From positions 40,095-104,094 of the forward strand of contig JAUJYZ010001438.1 in NCBI GenBank assembly GCA_033675265.1: a stretch of DNA of 64,000 nucleotides, written 5' to 3'. The notes under the pieces were generated by a model, which was not told the DNA's origin, ran no database searches, and worked only from the letters and a program-made list of their open reading frames with translations. Made by a program: the position numbers and the translations under genes. Positions 12,001 through 23,300 of the stretch are shown in pieces. How positions within the stretch are numbered: the stretch's first letter is position 1; each line of letters starts with the position of its first letter. This DNA is from Actinostola sp. cb2023. Lineage: Eukaryota; Cnidaria; Anthozoa; Actiniaria; Actinostolidae.

Positions 12001-12585
12001 AAGGAAGAAAGGAAGGAAGGAAGAAAGGAAGGAAGAAAGGAAGAAAGGAAGAAGGAAAGAAGGAAAGAAAGGAAGAAAGGAAGGAAGGAAGAAAGGAAGA
12101 AAGGAAGAAAGGAAGGAAGAAAGGAAGGAAAGGAAGGAAGAAAGGAAGGAAGGAAGAAAGGAAGGAAGAAAGGAAGGAAGGAAGAAAGGAAGGAAGAAAG
12201 GAAGGAAGAAAGGAAGGAAGAAAGGAAGGAAGAAAGGAAGGAAGAAAGGAAGAAGAAGGAAGGAAGAAAGGAAGGAAGAAGGAAGAAAGGACGGACGGAG
12301 CTGTGAATCGATGGATAGAGTTTTGATTGAATTGCGCAAGGAATGAATGAGAGAAGGGAGTAAAGAAGTAGGGAAGGATGACAGAAAGGAAGGGGGCTCG
12401 GGGATGCACTACTATGTAAAAGGAAAGCATTAGTATACATTACTGGGTTAGTAGTGATAAAACTGTTTGTCAAATGTTTACTTTTCTTGTAGAAACTTCG
12501 CAATATTCTATCACCGGATCCTGAAATATTACAAAAGATCGCACAGCGCCACAATATAACTCCTAAAAACCTGGTATTTAATTAA
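1102..12585 (+). CDS. SLC6-family Na+/Cl- -dependent transporter, gene 1 (GABA/glycine-type)
   Basis: Fourteen coding exons joined by GT/AG introns with continuous phase: 1102-1312, 2606-2740, 4491-4641, 5517-5618, 6161-6293, 6412-6546, 7007-7110, 7873-7997, 8494-8606, 9077-9208, 10542-10641, 10729-10829, 11638-11808, 12493-12585 (stop TAA). The product is 601 aa, normal for SLC6. It should be a 12-TM plasma-membrane symporter moving a small amino-acid-like neurotransmitter with Na+ and Cl-. The N-terminal R35xxW38 gate pair is present. TM1 reads G50-YAVGLGN57-VWRFP. A Gly rather than Asp at the TM1 substrate position argues for an amino-acid substrate (GABA, glycine, taurine class) over a monoamine. 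TM6 carries LGLDSQF and TM7/8 carries the GSYN and [10 protein letters not shown] blocks. The EL2 loop has NST, NCT and NCS glycosylation sequons. The exact substrate cannot be read. ATG 1102 was chosen because no upstream in-frame ATG is seen. Its tandem paralog follows at 14341. Confidence 0.93.
1967..2135. repeat. Inverted repeat in SLC6 gene 1 intron 1
   Basis: Arms 1967-2016 (starting GTACTTCATGTAAGACCACT) and 2086-2135 (ending CATGAAGTAC) are near-complementary and surround a 69-bp centre. This is probably a MITE. No target duplication was identified. Confidence 0.7.
2155..2463. mobile_element. MITE with long arms in intron 1
   Basis: The left arm begins ACGAAATACACCTATTCCAA. The right arm ends TTGGAATAGGTGTATTTTA. 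Inner arm blocks around 2205-2245 and 2387-2425 (AAGAAGCTGACGACCGCAAA and its complement) also pair. No coding capacity. It is followed at 2463-2511 by a 49-bp relic with TAGTCTCC...GAGACTA ends that resembles the element family at 47037 and 37262. Confidence 0.7.
2790..3160. repeat. TCTG/TTATAGCAGTG repeats in intron 2 of SLC6 gene 1
   Basis: Repeats of a TGTCTGTCTGTTATAGCAG type unit (about 2855-3000) and then a nearly pure (TCTG)n tract from about 3045 to 3145. The open frames across it on both strands are low-complexity artefacts. Confidence 0.9.
3307..4215. repeat. 45-bp minisatellite, about 20 copies, intron 2 of SLC6 gene 1
   Basis: Highly homogeneous tandem array. Each unit contains CCATCTGTTTGCTACATATT, then a GCATGCATGCACTGT block. 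The only differences seen are at the GCTAC/GTTAC/ACTAC position. Because 45 is divisible by 3, open frames run through the array on both strands; they are not genes. The repeated TGCATGCATGCA palindrome could extrude cruciforms or adopt Z-form. Confidence 0.95.
4265..4490 (+). repeat. Acceptor-bearing minisatellite before exon 3 of SLC6 gene 1
   Basis: Units of 36 or 48 bp each carry the 3' splice site and the first roughly 30 coding bases of exon 3 (TAG then GTATTGGCTTTG). Decoy acceptors fall at 4269, 4305, 4353, 4401 and 4437. The true exon 3 starts at 4491, since only there does the frame run on into the TM3 coding sequence. The array is an amplification of the exon boundary itself. Confidence 0.85.
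4690..5470. repeat. GTTGGTTGGGTGAGTGGGCTG minisatellite, intron 3 of SLC6 gene 1
   Basis: Degenerate G/T-rich tandem array of roughly 32-36 bp units containing GGGCTGATGGGTGGTTAGTT. It fills intron 3 between exons ending at 4641 and starting at 5517. Confidence 0.9.
6551..6796. mobile_element. MITE family 1, copy 2
   Basis: Same family as 341-588. The left end ATACTGCAGTTTCGAGTTGT starts four bases into intron 6 of SLC6 gene 1, directly after the exon 6 donor at 6547. The right end is GAAACTGGAGTAT. The donor motif GTAAAT spans the junction and remains usable. Confidence 0.8.
6855..6938. repeat. 38-bp-arm perfect-type hairpin
   Basis: Arms 6855-6892 and 6901-6938 are complementary with one mismatch around an 8-base loop (CCAACTGA). 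It lies in intron 6 of SLC6 gene 1. Possibly a very short MITE. Confidence 0.85.
7430..7790. repeat. (GACT/GACC)n degenerate repeat, intron 7
   Basis: Irregular tandem GACTGACTGACCGACTAACT units filling much of intron 7 of SLC6 gene 1. Confidence 0.9.
8040..8440. repeat. (GATGATGGTG)n repeat, intron 8
   Basis: GAT/GGT-rich simple repeat filling intron 8 of SLC6 gene 1. His/Ser-rich open frames on the other strand are artefacts of it. Confidence 0.9.
8659..8946. mobile_element. Tc1/mariner-type MITE in intron 9
   Basis: A 288-bp element with about 85-bp terminal inverted repeats. Both ends read CAGTCATTTGCAAAAATTCT on their own strand, and the element is flanked by TA dinucleotides (8657-8658 and 8947-8948). 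A TA target duplication and CAGT-type ends fit a Tc1/mariner-derived non-autonomous element. No transposase frame. Confidence 0.85.
9435..10447. repeat. 17-bp minisatellite (GTGCCCGTATTAACGGG), about 58 copies
   Basis: GC-richer tandem array in intron 10 of SLC6 gene 1, between exons ending at 9208 and starting at 10542. Variants alter only the GCCC/GTCC/GAGC/GACC/GGCC part; the core GTATTAACGGG is almost invariant. Confidence 0.95.
11143..11592. mobile_element. Two abutting inverted-repeat elements, intron 12
   Basis: First unit about 11143-11310, with ATAGACCGAATGCAATAATG pairing with a GCATTACTGCATTCGGTCTA type right end. Second unit about 11307-11592, with TATAGCTAATTGCATAATCG pairing with CGATTATGCAATTAGCTATA. 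They share or abut at TATA near 11308. Both are non-coding MITE-like palindromes. Confidence 0.75.
11812..12292. repeat. (GAAGGAAG)n purine tract, intron 13
   Basis: Pure purine simple repeat starting just after the exon 13 donor of SLC6 gene 1 at 11809. The long Lys/Arg/Glu (+) and Phe/Leu/Pro/Ser (-) open frames here are repeat artefacts. Confidence 0.95.
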
Positions 12586-12639
12586 ATACAGTTAGACATC
12601 AACGATAGGGTAATCCAAAAGCGAATGGAATTCTGGTTA

Positions 12640-13040
12640 ATCTGGCATCGAAAGGAATTGTGGTTAATTATCTAGGGTCGAAAGGAATTGTGGTTAATCT
12701 AGGATCGAAAAGAATTGTAGTTAATCTGGGATCGAAAGGCATTGCAGTTACTAGGATCGAAAGGAATTGTGGTTAATCTAAGATCGAAAGGAATTGTGGT
12801 TAATCTGGGATCGAAAGGCATTGCAGTTACTAGGATCGAAAGGAATTGTGGTTAATCTAAGATCGAAAGGAATTGTGGTTAATCTAAGATCGAAAGGAAT
12901 TGTGGTTAATCTAAGATCGAAAGGAATTGTGGTTAATCTGGCATCGAAAGGAATTGTGGTTAATCTAAGATCGAAAGGAATTGTGGTTAATCTAAGATCG
13001 AAAGGAATTGTGATTAATCTAAGATCGAAAGGCTGATTGT
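12640..13040. repeat. GATCGAAAGGAATTGTGGTTAAT minisatellite, SLC6 intergenic
   Basis: About 15 copies of a 26-bp unit just 3' of SLC6 gene 1. Its open frame (LRSKGIVV repeated) is a repeat artefact. Confidence 0.9.
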
Positions 13041-13065
13041 AGTTAATGTGGGATCAATTGCCCTA

Positions 13066-13388
13066 TACCACTATGACGTCAAATCAAAACAATCTATTGT
13101 TTAAACGCTAAGGATCATGGTCGCTAGAGGGGGACAAAACAGCAACAACACAAAGGATTTCCCAAATAAATGTATTTTACAGACGGTCTGAAAGCGATAA
13201 AAGTCACCAAACACAGTAAATATTGTGGGAAAAGCATCGATGAACATAATATCTGGAAACTAGCCAATTTGAAATCTAGCGAACCTCAGCAGAGCAGATT
13301 TAGTTCAAATTTCTATTGTTCTTCACGCGATTCTGTCCCCCCTCATAAATAAGCCGTTACGTCATAATGGTATAGGGCAATTGACCAA
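13066..13388. mobile_element. MITE with CAATTGCCCTATACCA ends
   Basis: The left end reads CAATTGCCCTATACCACTAT. The right end is complementary (ATAATGGTATAGGGCAATTG). Inner blocks GGGGGACA/TGTCCCCC also pair. An AATAAA inside (about 13166) could serve as a polyadenylation signal for SLC6 gene 1, but this is unproven. Confidence 0.75.
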
Positions 13389-13695
13389 CCAAAGCCCCAT
13401 TATGAAGATTCACATGGTATTTCTAAAAATAAGTAATATTTTCTTGGGAGAAAACAAGAAAGCCCTTGATAAAGAACTACTTAAATCTTATAACGTCTTT
13501 TACTGATTTTTCTCATACAATATTGTAACATATAGCTTTTAATTGCTTAGATGTTTTATATATTTTTATAGAATTATATTTTATATATTTTTACTTTTGT
13601 ATTATTGTAATTATTTTAATTCCCTGGTGGACAGCACTTTACTGTTATCCATGCATTCCTCATTAAATATCATTGCAGAAAGGTCACCCATACAA

Positions 13696-13857
13696 CATAC
13701 AGTTGAAATTCCGGTTGCGACCACTCTCGTAAGCGACCACCTCTCCTAAGCGACCAGTTCTCCAAAATACCAAAAGTTCAGTTCTAAGTCAAATCACTAT
13801 AGTTAGAACCTCTCGTAAGTGACCGCCTCTCGCTTACGGGAGGTTCGACGGTTATAT
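13696..13857. mobile_element. MITE family 2 (GTTGAA...CCGGTTGCGACCACT), copy 1
   Basis: The left part contains GGTTGCGACCACTCTCGTAA. The right part is the complementary CTTACGGGAGGTTCGAC. Copies recur at 37650-37818 and 54718-54917. Non-coding dispersed family. Confidence 0.75.
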
Positions 13858-14340
13858 TGAAATGTCACGTGACAGTGTCAGTTGTTTGTTTGTCTGTCTG
13901 TTTTTATCAATCATTTACACCCAGAAACCGCATTAATCCAAGGTTATCCAATATATATATACATAACAATAGAACCTATTGTATTTTGCGTCGTCGTCAA
14001 AGAATGCCGCTAAGAGAGATACAAGAGCCTGATACTAGGCTGTCTAGTACAAGGCATTCAATTCAGTCAAGCTATAGTGCATATACTTTGAACTCAAACT
14101 TTCTTTCATGTTAAAATAATTAGTACTGGTCTTTGCTCAAATTGCTCTTAATCTACACCTTATGACGTCATAATATAACGGTATTAGAAGCTTCGTTCTG
14201 ATTGGCTGAAAACAGTTGTGGCAAAATATGAATAAAGATCGATCTCACACAAAAGCGTTTTCACATTAACATACTGTTTACAACTCGGTATAGTTATCTG
14301 GAGTATTCGCGTTATACAAAGTAAACATATCCTACGAAAC
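13858..14340. other. 5' flank of SLC6 gene 2
   Basis: About 480 bp with no recognisable gene. It contains a TGACGTCA CRE-like site near 14162 and a reverse CCAAT (ATTGG) near 14200. A promoter is expected here but cannot be placed from the sequence. Confidence 0.35.
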
Positions 14341-17300
14341 ATGTCAGGTCGATATTACGACGAAGAGCAGGAGGTTAACGATGAAATGCCGAGGGGTTTT
14401 GAAACACGTGGAGTTGCCAGCACTGCTGAGTTGCTGGATACCGAGTCGGATAAGATTGACGAAAACCTCAAGACTTGTGAAGTCGAAGTTACGGATGATC
14501 GTGAGAAATGGGGTAGCAAGGTTGACTTCATGCTTTCGTGTGTTGGTTATGCCGTTGGGCTTGGCAATGTGTGGCGGTTCCCGTATTTATGTTACAGCAA
14601 TGGTGGAGGTGAGTTTAACGACATCAGATAAAACGAAAACAGTTCCGTATTATTAAATCAGTTTCGTAAAACTCGATGACACAAACAACAACAAAAGATG
14701 CTTTCAAATGGATTCAATCACAAATCGAACAAACTCAGCAAGTTGGCTGTCACTGTCGTTTTCTCTCTAGGAATATTAGTTATTTTTTCCTGGTAGGAAC
14801 GGACAATATCGTATGTCGCTAGTTTCCCATTTGCGAATCAATGAAGTTAATCACACCGCATTCACTAATCATAATCAATATGCATAGCGCATCAGCTGAG
14901 ATCATGCCATGAAATGTATAGTTAATTAACTGGTGGAACAAATGCTTCATTTCCACAGGGGGTCATTTCAATAACCATACGCAATGAATAGGCTGTTCTA
15001 CTGCAGTCACGTTTTCGAGTTTATTTAGCGGAGTTTTAACTTTGGCGCGTCAAGTTCAAACAACTTGATCTTTGAAGAGTATGATTATGTACCCTGAGTT
15101 CCAGAGTCTAATACTCCAGTTTCACGTTGTTTAGAGATGACCGCTGTCCTTGACAAAAGACGCATTTGTACAGGCTTAGCCTCGATTCAGAAACCAGTCC
15201 GTGCAATTCAAAAATGTTTCTATTGTTTTATGTCAACATTTTTTCGTGTTCTTGTTGATATTTGTGAATAATTTACATTGACTCGAGGCTAACCCTGTAC
15301 AAATGCGTCTGATATCAATAAGTATAGCGGTTTTACAACAGGATCTGTGAACGCCAAAAGGGACTATTTGTTCTCGCTCCATTGCCGATTGTGTTCAATG
15401 CATGAGTAATAAGATTTGCATTGCACAACTTGAATTAAAATTATATTAATAATAATAATATTCAGCCGTGCATCACCAAGGCACAAATTAAACTTTGAGG
15501 TGTTTGATTCGTTCTGTAGGCTCAGGACAGTTCACTATGCAATTCCAGCTGAACTTTTAAGTGCTGATTTGAGAAGGAGTTTTCTCTGATTAAAGTGTTG
15601 GAACTGACTAGGGACGGTTGGTGCTACAACCTTCGTTTATATCAGCGAGTTGGCTACGTAAATAGTGTTAAAGTACGCGTTTCAGTTCCGCGCGTATGCC
15701 AGATTATCATTATAGTGCTAAACTAGCCAGATCTTCTAACACACGTTCTATATATAGACGCGTATTCTCGCTAGCTTCCCGCTGTTTCTGTCCCACGTGT
15801 TGTAGCCCAGAAAACCTTCATTTGTTTTTAGTGTCTCGTTTGTCCCGAGGTTCCCCCCAGGACTGGAAGTGCGCAGCTAGAAACACCAGGACATTTGAAG
15901 TAATCTCCATAAATGCCAGAAATCTAAACAGATTTAATGGGAAACTTTTAAGAACCGTTTAAGCCTGGTTCACATTAGCGTCGGATTCGGAATCGTAAGA
16001 GGAGCTTATGACCAGTGTGAACTAATAATAGGAATCGGAAGCAGAAGGGCGATGGAATCGAATCGGAATCGGGTCGAAGGATCAGATTTTCTTTTTCTTA
16101 CGATCGAAAAATTGGTGCAATTAATGATCCAAAATAGTGCAATTAATGATTTAATCGCACCATTTTTAGCCAATCAGATTGCAGGATTTACTAGTGATTT
16201 CAAAATGAATATGATTAAGATCGTAATCTTCTTGCGATTCCGCCGCTAGTGTGAACCAGCCTTAGTCGATGCGAATGTCTGAGTCAGGGATTAATTTGCA
16301 AACAAAGAAAAAGACTACGATTCACAGTAGGGTGTAAGGACAGGTAGTGAATGTTTCAGTCAGATTCCGCCGGATTATAAATCCTCCCAAAGATAAGCCC
16401 TTTTATTTAAGACACAAAGCTTCTGTTGTTGTTAAGCCAGAGAGATTAGGAAAAAGTGCTTAACAAAATAACTTGTACACAGTGAATATCAAGCTGAGAT
16501 CTATTACTATTTTAAAACTTGCTGTTTGTATTCGATGAAATAGAAGTGCTTTGCCATGATCACAGAGGCCACTTGATCCCGTATATATTTTACCCTAACA
16601 TTTGATCACCCGTATTTTTGCGGCCTAAAATTTGATCCCTGATCCTGATCCCTGGTGCGGATACTATTAATGGACGCAGTACGTTGAACACCTTCAGTAT
16701 CTCTGGGTACTATAACGCCAGTAGGGTCGACTTTACCGTATGTCCCTGCATTATATCTCTCTCTCTTTCTGAGCCGGGCACCTCACCGAGTCGGGCACCT
16801 CACTGAGTTGAGCACCTCACTGAGTCGGGCACCTCACTGAGTCGGGCACCTCACTGAGTCGGGCACCTCACTGAGTTGAGCACCTCACTGAGTCGGGCAC
16901 CTCACTGAGTCGGGCACCTCACTGAGCCGGGCACCTCACTGAGTTGAGCACCTCACTGAGTGAGGCACCTCACTGAGTCGGGCACCTCACTGAGTCGGGC
17001 ACCTCACTGAGTCGGGAGCACCTCACTGAGTCGGGCACCTCACTGAGTCGGAGCACCTCACTGAGTCGGGCACCTCACTGAGTCGGGCACCTCACTGAGT
17101 CGGGCACCTCACTGAGTCGGGCACCTCACTGAGTCGGGCACCTCACTGAGTCGGGCACCTCACTGAGTTGGGCACCTCACTGAGTCGGGCACCTCACTGA
17201 GTCGGGCACCTCACTGAGTCGGGCACCTCACTGAGTCGGGCACCTCACTGAGTCGGGCACCTCACTGAGTCGGGCACCTCACTGAGTCGGGCACCTCACT

Positions 17301-20300
17301 GAGTCGGGCACCTCGCTGAGTCGGGCACCTCGCTGAGTCGGGCACCTCGCTGAGTCGGGCACCTCGCTGAGTCGGGCACCTCGCTGAGTTGGGCACCTCG
17401 CTGAGTTGGGCACCTCGCTGAGTTGAGCACCTCACTGAGTCGGGCACCTCACTGAGTTGAGCACCTCACTGAGTTGGGCACCTCACTGAGTCGGGCACCT
17501 CACTGAGTCGGGCACCTCACTGAGTCGGGCACCTCACTGAGTTGGGCACCTCACTGAGTTGGGCACCTCACTGAGTTGGGCACCTCACTGAGTCGGGCAC
17601 CTCACTGAGTTGGGCACCTCGCCGAGTCAGACCCCATTATTTCACTCTTTCTTTCTTCTTTCAGCATCATTTCTCATCCCATATTTCATCATGCTGGCAA
17701 TCAATGGGATTCCTTTGTTCTACATGGAGCTTGCTGTTGGACAGTACCTTAGTCTAGGGACGATAGGAGCCTGGACGGCAATCTGTCCCTTATCACGTGG
17801 TAAGGTAGTGTAGATGGGTACAGAAACAAAATGGTGGCTGTAAATTTTACCACAATCCTTTGCGAACTTGATTAAGTAAGTCTAGTTACAAACTGTGACA
17901 CATTCACGTGAATTTAAGCAGGTAACATCTTACAACCATGGACTTGTTTTCACTATACAACTGAGGTAGTTTTAACCCGGCTTGTCTTTCCTGGTTTCTA
18001 TTAATATGTGGTTTTGGATGATCTAGGTATTGGTTTTGCCATGATAACCTTGTCCCTCCTGGTTGCTATTAATATGTGGTTTTGGATGATCTAGGTATTG
18101 GTTTTGCCATGATAACCTTGTCCCTCCTGGTTGCTATTAATATGTGGTTTTGGATGATCTAGGTATTGGTTTTGCCATGATAATCTTGTCCTTCCTGGTT
18201 GCTATTAATATGTGGTTTTGGATGATCTAGGTATTGGTTTTGCCATGATAATCTTGTCCTTCCTGGTTGCTATTAATATGTGGTTTTGGATGATCTAGGT
18301 ATATTGGTTTTGCCATGATAATCTTGTCCTTCCTGGTTGCTATTAATATGTGGTTTTGGATGATCTAGGTATTGGTTTTGCCATGATAATCTTGTCCTTC
18401 CTGGTTGCTATTAATATGTAGTTTTTGGATGGGCAGAGATCTAGGTATTGGTTTTGCCATGATAATCTTGTCCTTCCTGGTTGCTATTAATATGTGGTTT
18501 TGGATGATCTAGGTATTGGTTTTGCCATGATAGCCTTGTCCTTCCTGGTTGCTATTTACTACAACGTCATCATCGCTTGGTGCGTGTTGTTTCTTGTCCA
18601 ATCATTTCGAGCCGACGTCCCGTGGAAACATTGTGAAAATGACTGGAACACGGACTTTTGTAGGTAAGTAAATATAATATATCACAGAATGGCTCTCGCG
18701 TAATTCCTTATTTTGGTAACAAAAGTCCATATTTGGTAACAAAAGTCCATATTTGGTAACAAAAGTCCATATTTGGTAACAAAAGCCCATATTTGGTAAA
18801 AAGCAATATTTTCCACTCTGGTGCTAATATCAGCGATCGAGTATTTTAAAAGGAAGTTGGTACGTTTGTCCAGCCCCTTGCACTGTGCCATTTTTAACGA
18901 TGAATACCCAGGTGGGCAGAGCTGCTTCCTGTACCGCGGCGCTCCTTCCATAGCGGCCTTGCGTGTTTCTGACTGAAACAAGAAAGATTCTGGCACCAGG
19001 GTACTGCGCCATGAAACTGTTCATTGACAAGGGAAATGTTGCTTATCGAGGTCAGTATGCTGCAATACTTTGTCGTTATGTTCACAGGACCCAAAGATAC
19101 AGTTCCAATACCACCTTTAATTGCACTGCTTATGGACTTCCAGACAACTGCAGTATACCATCATGGAAATCGCCTGCTGAAGAGTTTTTCAAGTAAATAT
19201 CAGAACGTATTCCTTCCTCCCATTCTCGTTTTCCTCCCATCTTCTTTCCTTCATTCTATTTATTCCCTCTAGGCACCCTTTCTTCCATTCTTTCTGTCCC
19301 ACTTGATTCATTTGATTACTTGTTTGCTTTCTTTTGAACTCAAATTATCAATTAATTTCAGCCATAAAATTCTGCATATAAGCGACAGTATCGGTAATCT
19401 TGGTTCCATGGGTTGGGAGGTCACTGTCTCTCTCTTGTTTTCCTGGATCTTGGTCTACCTGTGTCTTATGAAGGGAGTCAAGTCATCTGGAAAGGTACGT
19501 CATGTCATCTTTTGTCTTAGTCCCTTAGCAATATCGTGCCATTGTTTGATTGCACTTTTCACGCTACTTGGGCTATGTTTCCGTACGTTTATTCCCACCA
19601 TCCATTTCTTAGGTCGCGAAACTCCGTACGTTTTTCACGTAACACTCCTTAATTCTTTTTCTCAGGTCGTTTACTTCACTGCTACGTTTCCGTACGTTTA
19701 TTCCCACCATCCATTTCTTAGGTCGCCAAACTCCGTACGTTTTTCACGTAACACTCCTTAATTCTTTTTCTCAGGTCGTATACTTCACTGCTACGTTTCC
19801 GTACGTTTATTCCCACCATCCATTTCTTAGGTCGCGAAACTCCGTACGTTTTTCACGAAAAACTCCTTAATTCTTTTCCTCAGGTCGTATACTTCACTGC
19901 TACGTTTCCGTACGTTTATTCCCACCATCCATTTCTTAGGTCGCGAAACTCCGTACGTTTTTCACGTAACACTCCTTATTCTTTTTCTCAGGTCGTATAC
20001 TTCACTGCTACGTTTCCGTACGTTTATTCCCACCATCCATTTCTTAGGTCGCGAAACCCCGTACGTTTTTCACGTAACACTCCTTAATTCTTTTTCTCAG
20101 GTCGTTTACTTCACTGCTACGTTTCCGTACGTTTATTCCCACCATCCATTTCTTAGGTCGCGAAACTCCGTACGTTTTTCACGTAACACTCCTTAATTCT
20201 TGTTCTCAGGTCGTATACTTCACTGCTACGTTTCCGTACGTTGTTCTTGTCATTCTATTCTTCCGTGGTGTCACCCTTGACGGAGCAGGTGAAGGAGTAT

Positions 20301-23300
20301 TATTCTACATCAACCCTGATTTCAAGAAACTTGCAAACCCAGAGGTACGTCGTAATTCAGAAAGATTTGGATTAGTGTGCCGTGCAGCATTCATCTTTTC
20401 TTGAATTTATTAATTTCTGTTTCAGGTTTGGGTTCGGGCTGCTACACAGATTTTCTACTCACTTGGTGTAGGGTTTGGCTCACTTCTCACGTTTGGTAGC
20501 TACAACAGATTTAATAACAACTGCGAACAGTAAGAATGAAAAAGCACAAATGCAGCGCTGAAATGTCGGGAATGAAAAGACACAAAGGTGCCACGGTACA
20601 TCGTGAATGAAAAGACACAAAGGTGCCATGGTACATCGTGAATGAAAAGGCACAAAGGTGCCACGGTACATCGTGAATGAAAAGGCACAAAGGTGCCACG
20701 GTACATCGTGAATGAAAAGACACAAAGGTGCCACGGTACATCGTGAATGAAAAGACACAAAGGTGCCACGGCACACGTGAATGAAAAGGCACAAAGGTGC
20801 CACGGTACATCGTGAATGAAAAGGCACAAAGGTGCCACGGTACATCGTGAATGAAAAGGCACAAAGGTACCACTGCAAAACGGTGAATGAAAATCAGCAA
20901 AGACGCCATTACTTCACTGCATGCCCCATATGAACACAATAATATGACGAGTAAATAAAAAACTGTGAATGAAAAGGCACCAGTGCAAGTCAAAGTGCAA
21001 AGTTGGCGCCAGACAAAAAAAAAACCATTCAATTCTCAAGCCATTTCTAATTTGATACGATTGACCTCGTGACTCCTTTTTTGTTCAACAGGGACGCCCT
21101 CATTGTTTGTCTTATCAACTGTGGTACGAGCTTTTTCGCTGGTTTTGTCATATTTAGTGTCATGGGTTACATGGCATTTATATTGGAAACCACAGTAGAC
21201 CAAGTAGCAGACAATGGTGAGTAAAGATGTCGGGAAACTTTATACTTTCAAGAAATTCATTCCACATGAATGAATGGACAAAATGGCGAATGTTCTCGAA
21301 GATAGCCAGTATAGTGATGGCGGTGAAAGAGATGGGATTCTAGTTTCAACATTCTTTTGGTGTTTGTTTTAGGTCCTGGTCTTGCATTTGTAGCCTATCC
21401 AGAAGCCATCTCACAGATGCCTGTGTCTACTTTGTGGGCCATTTTATTCTTTTTTATGTTGATTACTCTTGGACTCGATAGCCAGGTAAAACACCAGTAG
21501 TATATTCCCTCCCATTCCCTTGATGGCCAGGTAAAACACCAGTAGTATATTCCCTCCCATTCCCTTGATGGCCAGGTAAAACACCAGTAGTATATTCCCT
21601 CCCATTCCCTTGATGGCCAGGTAAAACACCAGTAGTATATATTCCCTCCCATTCCCTTGATGGCCAGGTAAAACACCAGTAGTATATTCCCTACCATTCC
21701 CTTGATAGCCAGGTAAAACACCAGTAGTATATTCCCTCCCATTCCCTTGATGGCCAGGTAAAACACCAGTAGTATATATTGCCTCCCATTCCCTTGATGG
21801 CCAGGTAAAACACCAGTAGTATATTCCCTCCCATTCCCTTGATGGCCAGGTAAAACACCAGTAGTATATTCCCTCCCATTCCCTTGATGGCCAGGTAAAA
21901 CACCAGTAGTATATTCCCTCCCATTCCCTTGATGGCCAGGTAAAACACCAGTAGTATATTCCCTCCCATTCCCTTGATGGCCAGGTAAAACACCAGTAGT
22001 ATATTCCCTCCCATTCCCTTGATGGCCAGGTAAAATACCAGTAGTATATTCCCTCCCATTCCCTTGATGGCCAGGTAAAACACCAGTAGTATATTCCCTC
22101 CCATTCCCTTGATGGCCAGGTAAAGCACCAGTAGTATATACACCTTATGCACGAGTGCTGATGTTCGAGACCAGAATGACTATAATCTTTCACATAAAAA
22201 TAACCACTGCCATCTGATAAAGCAAGTAATCATCAATAGCTTTGGAACATTTCAATAGTTTTAGATAAAATTCCAAGAAGATATCGTAAATGACATTTAT
22301 AGAGTTTAGTATGGGATTTTGCCTTTATGCGTACACAGCCTCGTTCTGATGCACAACAATTGTCCGGCATGCGCAGACAAATGGCCATATGCTTAATTCA
22401 TTACAATTGTTGTGTATGTAATTAATTTCCAAGAAATCCTCTCTGATTTCATTCTTTGCCATTCATTTCGTTACAGTTTGCTATGGTAGAGGTTGTGGTC
22501 ACCGCACTCTCCGACGAATACCCGAAGTACCTCCGAAAATACAAATGGGTCTTCCTTATCTTGATATGTACATTGCTGTTTGTACTAGCATTGCCCATGT
22601 GTGCAGAGGTTAGAAAATGCCTTATCACAATCAATCAAAATCACTTGATTTACACACGAAGGATGGACTTAATCTCTCTCCTATATATTGGGATTCCTGT
22701 GTAATTGTGCACTGAGCATATTGGGATTCCTGTGTAATTGTGCACTGAGCATATTGGGATTCCTGTGTAATTGTGCACTGAGCATATTGGGATTCCTGTG
22801 TATTTGTGCACTGAGCATATTGGGATTCCTGTGTATTTGTGCACTGAGCATATTGGGAATCCTGTGTAGTCTGTGTACTGTGTAATTGTGCACTGAGCAT
22901 ATTGGGATTCCTGTGTAATGTGTATTTGTGCACTGAGCATATTGGGATTCCTGTGTAATTGTGCAATGAGCATATTGGGAATCCTGTGAAATGTGTATTT
23001 GGACTATTTGTGCACTGAGCATATTGGGATTCCTATGTAATGTGTATTTGTGCACTGAGCATATTGGGAATCCTGTGAAATGTGTAATTGTGTCCTGTAC
23101 TGGTATGTGTGCACTGAACCGCATATTGGGATTCCTGTGTAATGTATGCACTGAACCGCATATTGGGGTTCCTGTGTAACGTGTATTTTCACATTAGGGT
23201 GGTATGTACGTATTCAACCTGTTTGACTACCAGTCTGGTGGAGTATCGCTTCTAGTCGTTGGATTTTGTGAAGCCTTGGTTATTGGATGGGGAGTTGGTA

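Noticed and set aside
11721..12554. Lys/Arg/Glu-rich and Phe/Leu/Pro-rich frames of about 200-257 aa
   Set aside because: Encoded by a GAAG purine microsatellite in intron 13; no non-repeat domain.
15696..15962. 88-aa frame in intron 1 of SLC6 gene 2
   Set aside because: No recognisable motif or splice context; single short frame in a long intron.
20480..22193. Open frames of 120-249 aa on the - strand
   Set aside because: They read through the 35-bp and 45-bp intronic arrays of SLC6 gene 2 in several frames.
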